This document shows, piece after piece, positions 55,411 through 64,000 of a stretch of 64,000 nt of DNA. A program made the position numbers and the translations under genes. The DNA is taken from contig OX637797.1 in assembly GCA_951802425.1 (NCBI GenBank), positions 186,001 through 250,000 on the forward strand, read 5' to 3'. Each line of letters opens with the position of its first letter. Position 1 is the stretch's first letter. The notes under the pieces were generated by a model. It was not told where the DNA came from and searched no databases. It worked only from the letters and a program-made list of their open reading frames with translations. The DNA comes from Clavaria fumosa. Its lineage: Eukaryota; Basidiomycota; Agaricomycetes; Agaricales; Clavariaceae.

Positions 55411-58400
55411 CTACTCAAGTACACCGATAGCGACCCGGAACTTCTCGAACAGGTCGCACGGCAGAGGCTTCGTCAAGATGTCCGCAATCATTTGCGTCGT
55501 CGGGCAATACTGGAAAGCGACCTCGGCGCTGGCGACGCGCTCTCGAACGAAGTGGTGGCGAATATCTATGTGTTTTGCACGCGAGTGGGCGACGGGATTC
55601 TTCGCGAGTGCAATACATCCCTGATTGTCGGCGTGGATGACGGTCGCGGTAGAGGGAGTAAAGCCAAGATCAGTAAGTAGTGAGCGCAGCCAAACCGCTT
55701 CCTTGGTCGCATTTGCAGAGGCCATATACTCGGCTTCGACAGTGGACAGGGCGACCGTCGGCTGTTTCTTCGACGACCACGAGACTGTGCCGCCAGCGAC
55801 GTCAAAGACGAAGCCGGCAATCGAGCGTTGGTCATCAGCGTCTTGGGCCCAATCTGAATCTGTCCATCCAACGAGGTTAACGCCGTCGTTTTTACCTCCC
55901 AATACTAGACCAAGTTGAGCCGTGCCCTTAAGGTAGCGAAGAATTCTCTTCAGAGCGATGAGGTGTGGCCTTCCTGGATTCGCCCCGAACTGGGCACAGA
56001 CGTTGGTCGCATACTGGATATCCGGTCGAGTGTGCGTCGCATACAGGACGCCGCCGAGGCACTCGAGGTAGCCAAAGCCCCGGGCGAACTCGTCGTAGGC
56101 GGCGTGGTCAGCATCAGAAGCAGGACAATCTGAAACGGACAATTTCTCCTTGACAACAGCTGGCGTTGCGACAGGTGTGGAATTTTCCATGCCATACCGT
56201 GTGAGAAGTGCCTGAATATATGCCATCTGGTCCAATCGGATCGTGTGGGCCATGCGGTCGCGACGGACCCGAATTCCTAGAATGTGTTTCAGCTCACCCA
56301 AGTCGGTAAGTTGAAAGACTTTTCCCAGCTCCGTCTTAAACCACTTCACATCACGGACATCCGCCGCCGCGACCACCATATCGTCGACATACACCAGTAC
56401 AAGTATCTTCACCTTCCTCTCCTCTCGTTTCACGTACAAACAGTCGTCTGCCGTCCCGCTGGCGAAGCCCAATCGTTTCATGGTCTCGCCTAGCTTTATT
56501 TTCCATTGTCTCCCAGCTTGCTTGAGGCCGTAGAGCGGTCTCCGCAAGCGCCAGACTCACCGGTCCTTTTCATTTGTACGTGTTCCGTCTGGTGGATCCA
56601 GGTAGATTTCTTCGCTCAAGTCACCTCGCAGATACGCCCCGACGACATCGACCTGGTGGAGGGTCCAGTCCTCCCTCGCAGCCATAGACAGAAGGGCTCG
56701 GAGCGTCGACAGACGTGCGACGGATGCGAACGTCGCCTCGAAGTCTTGACCTGGAACCTGTGAGAATCCCTTCGCTACTATCCTAGCCTTGTATCTGACC
56801 ACCTTTCCGTCGCCGTCCCTCTTCGTTTGAAAGACTATGCGGCTTCCGACTGCTTTGCGGCCGTCTGGAACCTTGGATACCCACTCAAAGGTCCCTGAAG
56901 AACGAAGCTGTTCGAGCTCGGCCTCGATTGCCTTCTCCCACTCTTTAGCCTGACCAGTCTTCATCGCCTCTTTGTAAGTGCGAGGATCGCCGTCCGTGAC
57001 GACGAACGCTTGATGAACGCCCTCCCTAACAGCTTCTTCATATTCCTCCGTGGTCGCTTCTTCCCCAAAACGAACCGGTGGACGACGTCGGCGTCTGGAC
57101 GGCTCTCGACGAGGTGCTGCATCTTCCTTGGGTCCAGTAGGTGTAACCACATCCTCCACAACATCATCTGATCCTTCTCCTTCAGCAGTAGAGAGGGGGT
57201 CGCTAGTCGTACCCGCATCGTCGCGCTTTGTTGCCTCCGGAACGTCACTCGGCGGTCGTGGGTCGATCCCTTCGATAATGGCTAAGTCTGTTGGGGGGGG
57301 ATCTTCAACAAAACGGACGTCGCGTGAGGTGATTAGTGTTTTAGTTTCCAAATCCTCTAAACGATACCCTTTCGTCTCATCTGCCCACCATCCTAGTAGT
57401 CTACACTTCACAGACGTGGCTTCGAGCTTCCCACCGCGTACCTTCTTCGGAATGTTGGCATATGCGACGGAGCCGAAGATCCGAAGGTGAGATATGTCAG
57501 GTTTTCGCCCGTTCCATGCCTCATACGGTACCATCCCAGGCAGAGCAGACGTCAGCGAGAGGTTTCTGATATGTGCCGCGTACGCCAGGGCCTCGCCCCA
57601 GTAACGTAGATCCATACCTGATGAATGCAACATACATCTTACCATCTCGAAGTACGTCGCTATCGTTCGCTCGGCGATTCCATTTTGCTCAGGTCCATAG
57701 GGAACAGTCGTCTTGTGTATTATTCCGTTCTTTTTGCAGAGTTCCTCTACTTTGTCGTTGACGAGTTCGGTTCCATTGTCGGTATGTAGTTTCTTTAGTT
57801 TTCGTCCGGACTGTCTTTCTAACATCGCTATTACCTCCTTCAGCACGGCTGGGGCCTCGTCCTTGCTCTTCAATAGGCGGACAATCCCGTATCGCGAGCT
57901 CACCTCGACGGTGATGAGGGCATATCGCATGCCGGACCATGTCTCGACCTTCATCGGTCCAGTGAGGTCGGCAGCAACAAGGTCCATCCGTTCGTATTGT
58001 GTCTGACTTATCTTCGGCAGCGGCAATCGGTGGGACTTACCGATCGCACACCCCTCGCACACTCGGTCGTGGTCGCTAGACGAAATGGTAAGTCCGTGTA
58101 CCATCCCCCTTCGTGAAAGCTCGCGAATCCCTTCCAGATGTAGGTGCCCCATCCGCCGGTGCCACGTTCGCATACTCGCGCCTGAGGAGGTCGCGAAGGC
58201 GGCTTCGGTGGCCGTCTCGGCCTTCGCGTGCATGCAGTCCACTCGGTACAGTCCGTCTCTGAGCTGTCCATGCATCAACTCATCCTTTCCCAGCATCACA
58301 ACCAACCCAGTCTCTGTGCTTCGGTACTGCGCCCCTTCTCGTTGGAGCGCGCCTAAGCTGACCAAATTCATAGCCAACTTCGGAGCGTGCATAACCTTGT

Positions 58401-58780
58401 GTAGGGTGACTGTCCTGTGTCCTTCGGGGAGCTTGACTCTTAGGCGGACGCTGCCTATGCCCTCGACAGGTACGTCTCTCGCATCCCCGACCGATATTGT
58501 TTGGTTTGACGCAGTAGAGTAGGACATGAAGTATGACCTGTCGCAGAACATGTGGCCGGTCGCTCCGCAATCGAGTATGACGCCAGCCACGGCCTGCGAT
58601 CCGGCAGCCAGGTAGACTCGGCCCACCTCGCGATCGCCAAGGTCTTGACTCCCACTGACGGCCGTGTTAGCCGATCCGCCAGGTGCGTCATGTTTCTTTT
58701 CATCAGCCTCTCGTCGTGGGCACTCATTCGCCCAATGTCCCTTGCCTTTGCAGTAACGGCATTCGTCCTCTGGTTGGGGG
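55411..58780 (-). pseudogene. Copia pol: protease, integrase, reverse transcriptase, RNase H
   Basis: Order as in Ty1/copia. The protease has VILDCGATGHMF. The pre-integrase zinc region is HRRMGHLHLEG...CEGCAIGKSH. The integrase has acidic residues in VAADLTGPM, LHTDNGTELVN and AERTIATYFEMVR. Reverse transcriptase follows (WEKAIEAELEQL, VDVVGAYLRGDL, VYVDDMVVAA), then RNase H (GWTDSDWAQDADDQRS, ALSTVEAEYMA, KHIDIRHHFVRE). One TGA at 56557-56559 interrupts reverse transcriptase just before VWRLRRPLYGLKQ, where a CGA-to-TGA change would explain it. With the gag shift this copy should be inactive on its own. Confidence 0.92.
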
Positions 58781-59515
58781 CCACGTCCTCCGGATGCTCC
58801 CTGGCCCCCGGCCTCGTCCTCGACCGCGGGTGCCGGTTGCCTGGAAGGCCGTCTGGCTCCCGGCCTTCTCCTGGGCGCGTCTGTTTGCTTCGGCCTGTAG
58901 CCTCATGCTAACGATGTCGGGGGTAAGTCTATCACTGTGAATCAGCTGTACTGTGATTAACTCCCAAGACGGTGTCTCTGGTAGGGACAAGATCATCGCC
59001 TGCGACATCTGGGAGTCATCCACGGTCCCTCCAGATTGGACAATCCGTTGTCGTAGGTTCAGTAGCGTAGCGATATGATCTTCCATAGACGTTCCGTCGA
59101 CGTATTTCTTCGTGTATAGCTCTTTCAAGTAGTAGTAGGCATTCGTAGATTGTTTATTGGTTTGGTGGATCGTCTTCCAAGTGTCCCACATCTCGACTGC
59201 GGTCTTGCAGTCCGAGACGTGCGGCCACTGTGACTCGTCGGTCGATCCGTACATCAGGCCTTGCGCGGCTTCATCTTTAGCCTCCCATTCGTCTATGAGG
59301 GCTTCGACTCGTGCGATCTCTTCTGCGCTCGGGGCCGGTCCTCCGGGGGCAGCAACTGGGCTATTCGGGCGGGTTTCTTTTCCTTTCACTAATGCCCACA
59401 GGTATTTTGACTGTAATGCGGAGCGCATGTGAATGGCCCAAGTAGCGTAGTTCTGTCCGTTCAACTTTGTAAACCGGAGGGAGTCCATCTCTGTCAGGCC
59501 CTGCACGGGTCTCAT
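58724..59515 (-). pseudogene. Copia gag region
   Basis: The frame starts either at the ATG inside the primer site (59515) or at ATG 59488 (MDSLRFTKLNG). It contains the capsid-like region of Copia gag proteins (YATWAIHMRSALQSKYLWAL, WDTWKTIHQTNKQSTNAYY, KYVDGTSMEDHIATLLNLR). It ends in an Arg-Gly-rich stretch where a run of five C/G at 58805-58809 shifts the frame. The zinc knuckle CRYCKGKGHWANEC follows in the shifted frame. A programmed shift is possible, but a one-base insertion in the homopolymer is the simpler explanation. Confidence 0.88.
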
Positions 59516-59844
59516 AATCTCTCAGCAGCGCAACTCTGGAGTTCGCGCGAGAGCGGTAATGCGTGAGTTGTTAGTACTATGTAGTGCGAAGTGTTACAAG
59601 ATAATACGGACCTGGAGTTCGCGCGAGAGCGGTAACGCGTGAACTCCTGGTAAACTATCGCGGCAGTACTTAAGGCAAGACGAACACTATGAAGCAAGAG
59701 TCTAAAGGTTAAATGAATCAAAGTACAAAGAAGGGCCGGACAAGAGAAGAGCGGCGGGAGAACCACAGATCCGCGCGAGGCGCGGATCCGAGTGAGTCGG
59801 AACGAGGCATCTGGGTATGCTCTTCGTCACTGGGCCGCTCTACA

Positions 59845-60407
59845 ATGGCTTCCACCCTTATCGCAGGCCTAATCGACCTCAATCGCGCCTCCCCCAACCT
59901 GACCGCCGCTCTTCCGCCTCCATTGGGCACCAAGGGTTACCCCGCCCGTCCTGACGCGTCCGGTTCCTCCTCCTCGCTCCACTCCGCCTCCAGCCACAAC
60001 CACAGCCCACCCCGTTCGAGGACTAACAGCAACCAGAGCGCACACAGCGTGAACGGGCACTCGCCCTCGGGCCGCAGCCACACGAACGGCGGTGGCGGTA
60101 GCAACACCTCGGGCGCGTCCTCGCGGAGCCGACCTAGCGCGGCCCCACCGCTTCTCGGAAACGGCGCGCATGGCCGGACAAGCAGCTCGTCATCGTCGGC
60201 GGCAGGCCCGTCGTCTTCGAGCTCGACCGCCGCCGCCACGTCACGACACAATCGAAACCAATCCTCGACGTCCTCCGTGGTGTCGACCGCCTCCCGTGCG
60301 ACCACGACCACGTCGACGACGGCCGGCATGGGCGCGTCATCGTCGTCCTCTGCCGCCCCACTCTCGCAGGGTACCTCTTTCACGGTGGCCGAGAAGCGCA
60401 TTTGGGC
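59845..60407 (+). pseudogene. 5' fragment of a Ser-rich host-like gene
   Basis: The open frame starts at ATG 59845 (MASTLIAGLIDLNRASPNL), continues Ser/Gly/Ala/Asn-rich and ends FTVAEKRIW where repeat R2 begins. Base use is GC- and CpG-rich like host genes. Removing the Copia element restores the sequence CCGCTGGGCCGCTC just upstream, so Copia entered 15 bp before the ATG. No domain is recognised; the rest of the gene is missing or displaced by R2. Confidence 0.5.
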
Positions 60408-61320
60408 TGACGGGGGCGATGGGTGCGAGGGGTGCGAGGGGTGCGACGAGGGTGGCGGCCACGATAGGCTGCCTGCCAGGTGCGCCCTCCTCCCTGTAGC
60501 AATGGCCCAAGCCCCCAACCGTGGTCACAGACCAATGGAGGGGACTGGGGCCATTGGTAGCAGCTGGGCAGGGAGTGGCAGCAATGGCAGGGCAGGAGCA
60601 GCGGGGTGGGGAGCGGGTTGCAGGCAGTGGCAGAAGGGCGGGCGGTGGGTGGCGGCAAAATGGCGGGCAGCGGGTGGTGGCAGCAGGGCAGGCGGCGGGT
60701 GGCGGCAGCAGGGCGGGCGGCACGCGGCAGCAGCAGCGGCTGGGGATGATGGCGGTGGCAGCAGTGGCAGCGCAGCATGCAGTAGCAATGGCCCAAGCCC
60801 CCGGCAGCGATCGGAGACCAATGGCAGGGACTGGGGCCATTGGGCAGGGAGCAGCTGGGTGCCAGATGGCATATGCAGGCATGGATGGAGCGCAGGGTGT
60901 GCCAGGAGGTGTGGATGGAATGCAGGGTGTGCTAGGTGGTGTGGGCAGGGCGCAGGGGTGCACCAAGCGGCAGAGGATGCACCAGGATAGTAGCAGGGCA
61001 GAGAGCGGGTGGGCGAGGAGCGGGTCAGGCGTGGCAGGGTGGGGAACGAGCGGGTCAGGTGCAGCGGCAGGGCGGGGAGTGGCGGCAGGGTGGGGAGTGG
61101 TGGCAGGGTGGGGAGTGGCAGCAGGGCAGGAGCAGTTCAGGTGTGGCAGGGTGGGGAATGAGTAATCAGCTGCAGCAGCAGGGTGGGGGGTGGAGGTGAT
61201 GCAACATGGCAGGGGATGAGGGGATGGAGGTGATGCAACATGGCAGGGGATGGTGACTTGCCATTGAGGTTGCATCACACACTTATGGTAATTGCAATAA
61301 AATGTTGCATTACAATGCTC
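60408..61320 (-). repeat. GC-rich low-complexity repeat R2
   Basis: Inverted relative of R1. It runs from GCTGACGGGGGCGATGGGTG through the shared link (AGGCTGCCTGCCAGGTGCGC, GTAGCAATGGCCCAAGCCCC, partly duplicated at 60780-60840) and GGGTGGCGGCAGCAGGGC runs. It ends with CATCACACACTTATGGTAAT and AAAATGTTGCATTA. It lacks the purine-rich tandem repeats of R1. Confidence 0.8.
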
Positions 61321-61609
61321 ACATCTGGTGCTAGCCTTTACTCCAATCTGACCAGTCCAAGATTAGGTAGAGCTTTCTGTGATTGAGAAATCAGTCATGT
61401 TCATTGAACACAAATACTCATATATCCAACCTCTACTGCACACACACATGGTCAAAACATCTTCTGGAGACTATGCACACCTGAGACTGTGAGAGAGGAT
61501 GGCTTTGATGACAGTCTTGGCTGGTGTAGCTGCTGTTCATCAGGTTGCTCAGTACTATGATAAGACCCCCAGGAATACATCAAAGCTTGTGGGACTGGAC
61601 TTGTAAAGG

Positions 61610-61720
61610 CTCCCCTGACATTACTCCCAACCTTGCCATGGCCTATCACCCAGGACTGATGGTCAAACAGAATGCATTAATCAAATATTGGAACAATACT
61701 GCGAAAGAATAAAACATCTG
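61610..61720 (+). pseudogene. Gypsy integrase fragment
   Basis: About 30 codons resembling the integrase stretch AYHP...DGQTE.INQILEQY, with a one-base shift. Flanking sequence is not recognisable. Confidence 0.6.
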
Positions 61721-61739
61721 ACAGGACAATTTAGTGCTC

Positions 61740-62152
61740 AGTCAGTGATCCATGCTGAGTGAATTATTTAGGTACCTGACAGAACAATTTAGCTACAAGT
61801 GTCCATATCAATAAAAGATTTGATGGTCATAAAAAAATTACACTTACTGCTCAGTCAGTGATCTGTACTGAGCAGTATCATGCCATGCACATGGCTGTGA
61901 AATATAATTTATTTTCATGCTTCAACACTCCCCCTCAAGCAGCACACAGTCTGATCTCTATCATTGTGGTCTCAAACTTTGTGTGTGGCAAGGCCTTCAT
62001 GAACACATTGGCAAGGTTGTCATCCATAGGCATGTATGTGATTTTGATCTTCCCTGCTCAGACCAGATCTCTGATAAAGTGATAGTGCACATCAATGTGC
62101 TTCATCCTAGCATGAAATTTCAGATCTTTGGCTATTGCAATGGCTGACTGGT
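61740..62152 (-). pseudogene. Copia RNase H end and LTR remnant
   Basis: The minus strand encodes QSAIAIAKDLKFHARMKHID, VHYHFIRDL, MPMDDNLANVFMKALP and a stop. A purine tract GAGGGGGAG and an LTR-like start TGTTGAAGCATG follow near 61929. It is cut at its upstream side by the repeat at 62156. A different Copia family from the one at 55080. Confidence 0.75.
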
Positions 62153-62155
62153 GTC

Positions 62156-62520
62156 AGGCTTGTCACAGCAAAGTCCCTCTGTTGCACAAGGGTAGAGCAA
62201 AGTGTCTGTTCAGTTTCTAATGCTAGTCAGTAGTCTCTTCTGACCTGTCTCTCAATGTACAGGGAACACTCGAAGGGTCTGGTAATATGTCTGTGGATTG
62301 GCTCTGAGTAATCTGTCTCTTATCCAGGTCTGTGTATATCTCTGGTAATACTTGAATTGATGGAGGTTCTGCTTGATCAATGGATGGCTAGTGAAGCTTT
62401 CAGGACGAATAACTTGTGACCTTAAAGGTGGGAAGACAAACCCCTCTAGCGCAATGTTCTCAGCAGTGATGTTTGCTGTCAGACTTAGTTGATGCTCTTC
62501 TCAAATAAGTATATAGATGA
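62156..62520 (-). repeat. Second copy of the segment at 1697-2060
   Basis: Aligns with the left part of the insertion in the KDZ gene (shared tracts such as GACCTTAAAGGTGGGAAGAC and TTTGCTGTCAGACTTAGTTG), with many CG-to-TG/CA changes and small deletions. The coding frame seen in the first copy is broken here. Confidence 0.8.
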
Positions 62521-62770
62521 AAAGATCAAAGCCCACCAGACTCTGGTAGCAGCATGTATGAATTGGTTCTCATTACCATTTTCCAGTGTTGTATGTATTG
62601 CTCTGATTTAGAACATCTAGAATGATATATGGCCAATTGTAATCACAAGGTTGCCACTCTACTTGTCCCATACATTAGCACCTCTGTTCACTGGCTGATT
62701 GCATGGTACATTGACTGCTCTAATTGTCCCATCCATTGGCATCTCTGATTGACTGGCTGGCTGCATGATA

Positions 62771-63173
62771 CTGTACCATTTCAACCACATGTTCGTCACG
62801 CGTCACGCGGACCTCTGAACTGAACACAAACTGCGTGACTGTCACGCAATATTTTCGTAGATGAACTTGGAGGCGTGACTAATTTCAATGAGCCTCGAAG
62901 TCATTATTGTACCTACTGCTTTTCAATTTACGCCTTTGCCCTCTCCCCCCTTCTTGTATCTCTTCTAGTTGTTTAACAATTGCTGCGATACTCAACTGCT
63001 GAGCCTCCTCCACCTCCTCTGCCACATCCTCTGCAAATTTAAAATCTGCTTGTTGACTGGCTTGAACTTGTTTCAACCCTGGTCACACATCATGTTGAGC
63101 TCTGAACTCCGAGTGGATGCGTGACCACCTGCTTATGTAAGTGTGGCGTGAACATGTGGTCGAAATGATACAG
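62771..63173 (-). mobile_element. TA-flanked deletion derivative of a pogo-like element, 403 bp
   Basis: The left end starts CTGTACCATTTCAACCACAT and the inverted right end CTGTATCATTTCGACCACAT. TA lies on both sides, with GCGTGAC/GTCACGC subterminal motifs as in the element at 42821. It contains the last codons of a related transposase (next entry). Confidence 0.88.
62885..63076 (-). pseudogene. C-terminal remnant of a pogo-like transposase, 63 codons
   Basis: Ends GRGQRRKLKSSRYNNDFEAH, matching the C-terminus of the transposase at 43001-45307 (GRGRRQRHKSRRYEEDWEEH), preceded by an SIAAIVKQLEEI helix similar to its counterpart. The catalytic domain is deleted. Only the tail remains. Confidence 0.8.
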
Positions 63174-63789
63174 TACATTAAGTCTTCTAATTATGCCATG
63201 CATTGACCCCTCTGATTCAATGGCTAATACATGGCCACCTCTAGTTGTATGATACTGTACATTGACCACTCTAGTCAAATAGCCAATATATTGACTGCTC
63301 TAATTGTCCCATACATTGGCATCTCTGGTTGACTGACTCATTGTATGATACATCAAGTCTTCTAATCATAAGATAGGGCCCATTCATATGCATCCAATGT
63401 CATGTGATAAAGCGTGACAATCAACAATTAATCTATCTAGATATTTACACAATAATATTACTGAAATTGGAAACCATAGAATGAAAGTATCAACATTTTA
63501 GCACAATTTTATGGTTCTTGATTTCCTTTAAAGTGGTTCTAAAGAGAGGAGTTGTGGTTTTAATCATTTTCTCTACTAAAATGGAATTGAAACGGAGTTT
63601 GATTTCCACCACCCTCTCAACACGTCAATGTGCCTTCATGCCCAAATGAAAGAAAGGAGATCACACTCTCAACTTCGGAGTATATGCCAAAAAAAAGTAT
63701 ACTGAGAACAAGGAAAATGTCAGTGATTACATAGATAATTTTATGAAAAGCTTCCGAGCATTCCCATAGGAACCCTGTGTACCATTACA

Positions 63790-64000
63790 TGGGGGTGCAG
63801 CTGCTTCATTGATCATCAAAGCACCATCTATCAAGCACACCATAACAGAAAAGCCCGAGGCATGGGAAATAGAGCCAGACAAATTGTGTGAGAAGGATCA
63901 GGACAAAGAGATTGGTGGCAAGAAGGATCAGATTGACATATTTAATGACTCTGAAACAGACAGCGAAGACGACAGAGGAGGGGATGAGGAAAGTAATGAT
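63790..64000 (+). CDS. Acidic reading frame running off the right edge
   Basis: Open for about 70 codons to the end of the window with a Lys/Asp/Glu-rich sequence (EKDQDKEIGGKKDQIDIFND, DSETDSEDDRGGDEE). Acidic linkers like this precede the catalytic region in the transposases of this window, so it may be an exon of another element. There is no start or domain to judge from. Confidence 0.3.

Larger units (their letters stand above)
55080..59829 (-). mobile_element. Copia element with 310-bp LTRs, 4750 bp
   Basis: LTRs at 55080-55389 and 59520-59829 differ at 3 of 310 positions. The element reads on the minus strand and is flanked by CTGGG (55075-55079 and 59830-59834). Next to the 5' LTR is TTATGAGACCCG, complementary to the anticodon-loop part of initiator Met tRNA, a half-tRNA primer site as in Drosophila copia. 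Next to the 3' LTR is the purine tract AAGTGGGAG. Each LTR contains a 30-bp direct repeat (starting CTGGAGTTCGCGCGAGAG). The left LTR has a perfect hairpin at 55327-55349 that is broken by one change in the right LTR. It is young but damaged (see coding entries). Confidence 0.95.
62600..63410. repeat. Degenerate tandem repeat split by a MITE
   Basis: Units of about 50 bp with TGACTGCTCTAATTGTCCCA and ACATTGGCATCTCTG-like blocks occur on both sides of the element at 62771-63173. Confidence 0.6.

Noticed and set aside
60415..60990. Extension of the Ser-rich frame to 425 codons
   Set aside because: After 60407 the frame runs through repeat R2 and becomes Gly-rich low complexity, so only the part before R2 is treated as gene-derived.
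1..64000. TET/JBP dioxygenase gene linked to the KDZ element
   Set aside because: Such genes are known near KDZ elements in mushrooms, so I looked for the iron-binding His-x-Asp and distal His/Arg motifs in the frames of the window and found no convincing match.
1..64000. tRNA or rRNA genes
   Set aside because: No T-arm box such as GGTTCGAATCC in a cloverleaf context and no rRNA-like sequence was noticed; a covariance search would be decisive.

Overview
The window is fungal nuclear DNA, most likely from an Agaricomycete (mushroom-forming basidiomycete). Host genes are split by many 50-70 bp introns. The mobile elements include two groups I know mainly from this class: a KDZ transposase with its CxC-type cysteine cluster, and a Tnp2/Plavaka-like transposase. 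The window also holds chromodomain Gypsy, Copia, pogo/Tc1-like and hAT-type elements. I saw no rRNA, tRNA or CRISPR. I did not try to name the species.

Layout. (1) 1-5.4 kb: a KDZ transposase gene on the minus strand, running off the left edge and split by a 1.7-kb insertion (about 1697-3430). (2) 5.4-13.4 kb: a TA-flanked short element, two long near-perfect palindromes, a 589-residue six-exon gene of unknown function (9465-11490) and a small gene ending in an RNase H1 N-terminal type domain (11917-12613). (3) 13.7-29.2 kb: a retrotransposon graveyard. It has a solo LTR with target duplication, a 1.75-kb AT-rich tandem repeat, chromovirus A (CpG-rich), a Gypsy gag-protease fragment, a CpG-depleted relative of A, and the 3' end of a third LTR element. 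All three 3' ends carry a multi-exon gene on the opposite strand between pol (where present) and the 3' LTR. In A and its relative this gene encodes a Zn2Cys6-like cluster followed by a coiled coil. (4) 29.2-40.8 kb: a host island with a C2H2 zinc-finger regulator, the PP4 phosphatase catalytic subunit, Lunapark (ER junction protein) and a Cys-motif protein. (5) 42.6-54.3 kb: one large terminal-inverted-repeat element with a Tnp2-like transposase, a second opposite-strand gene, and an intact-looking pogo-like transposon nested inside. (6) 54.5-64 kb: an hAT-type MITE with an 8-bp target duplication, a young Copia element (310-bp LTRs) inserted 15 bp upstream of a start codon, a GC-rich repeat, Gypsy and Copia scraps, and a MITE that keeps only the transposase C-terminus.

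CpG decay recurs. The relative of chromovirus A has lost essentially all CpG sites, all three differences between the Copia LTRs are CpG transitions, and several retroelement stops could be CGA-to-TGA changes. This fits cytosine methylation and deamination of repeats. Exon boundaries given here were built by hand from splice sites and frame continuity. The reconstructed lengths of the main genes are multiples of three, but no transcript data were available.
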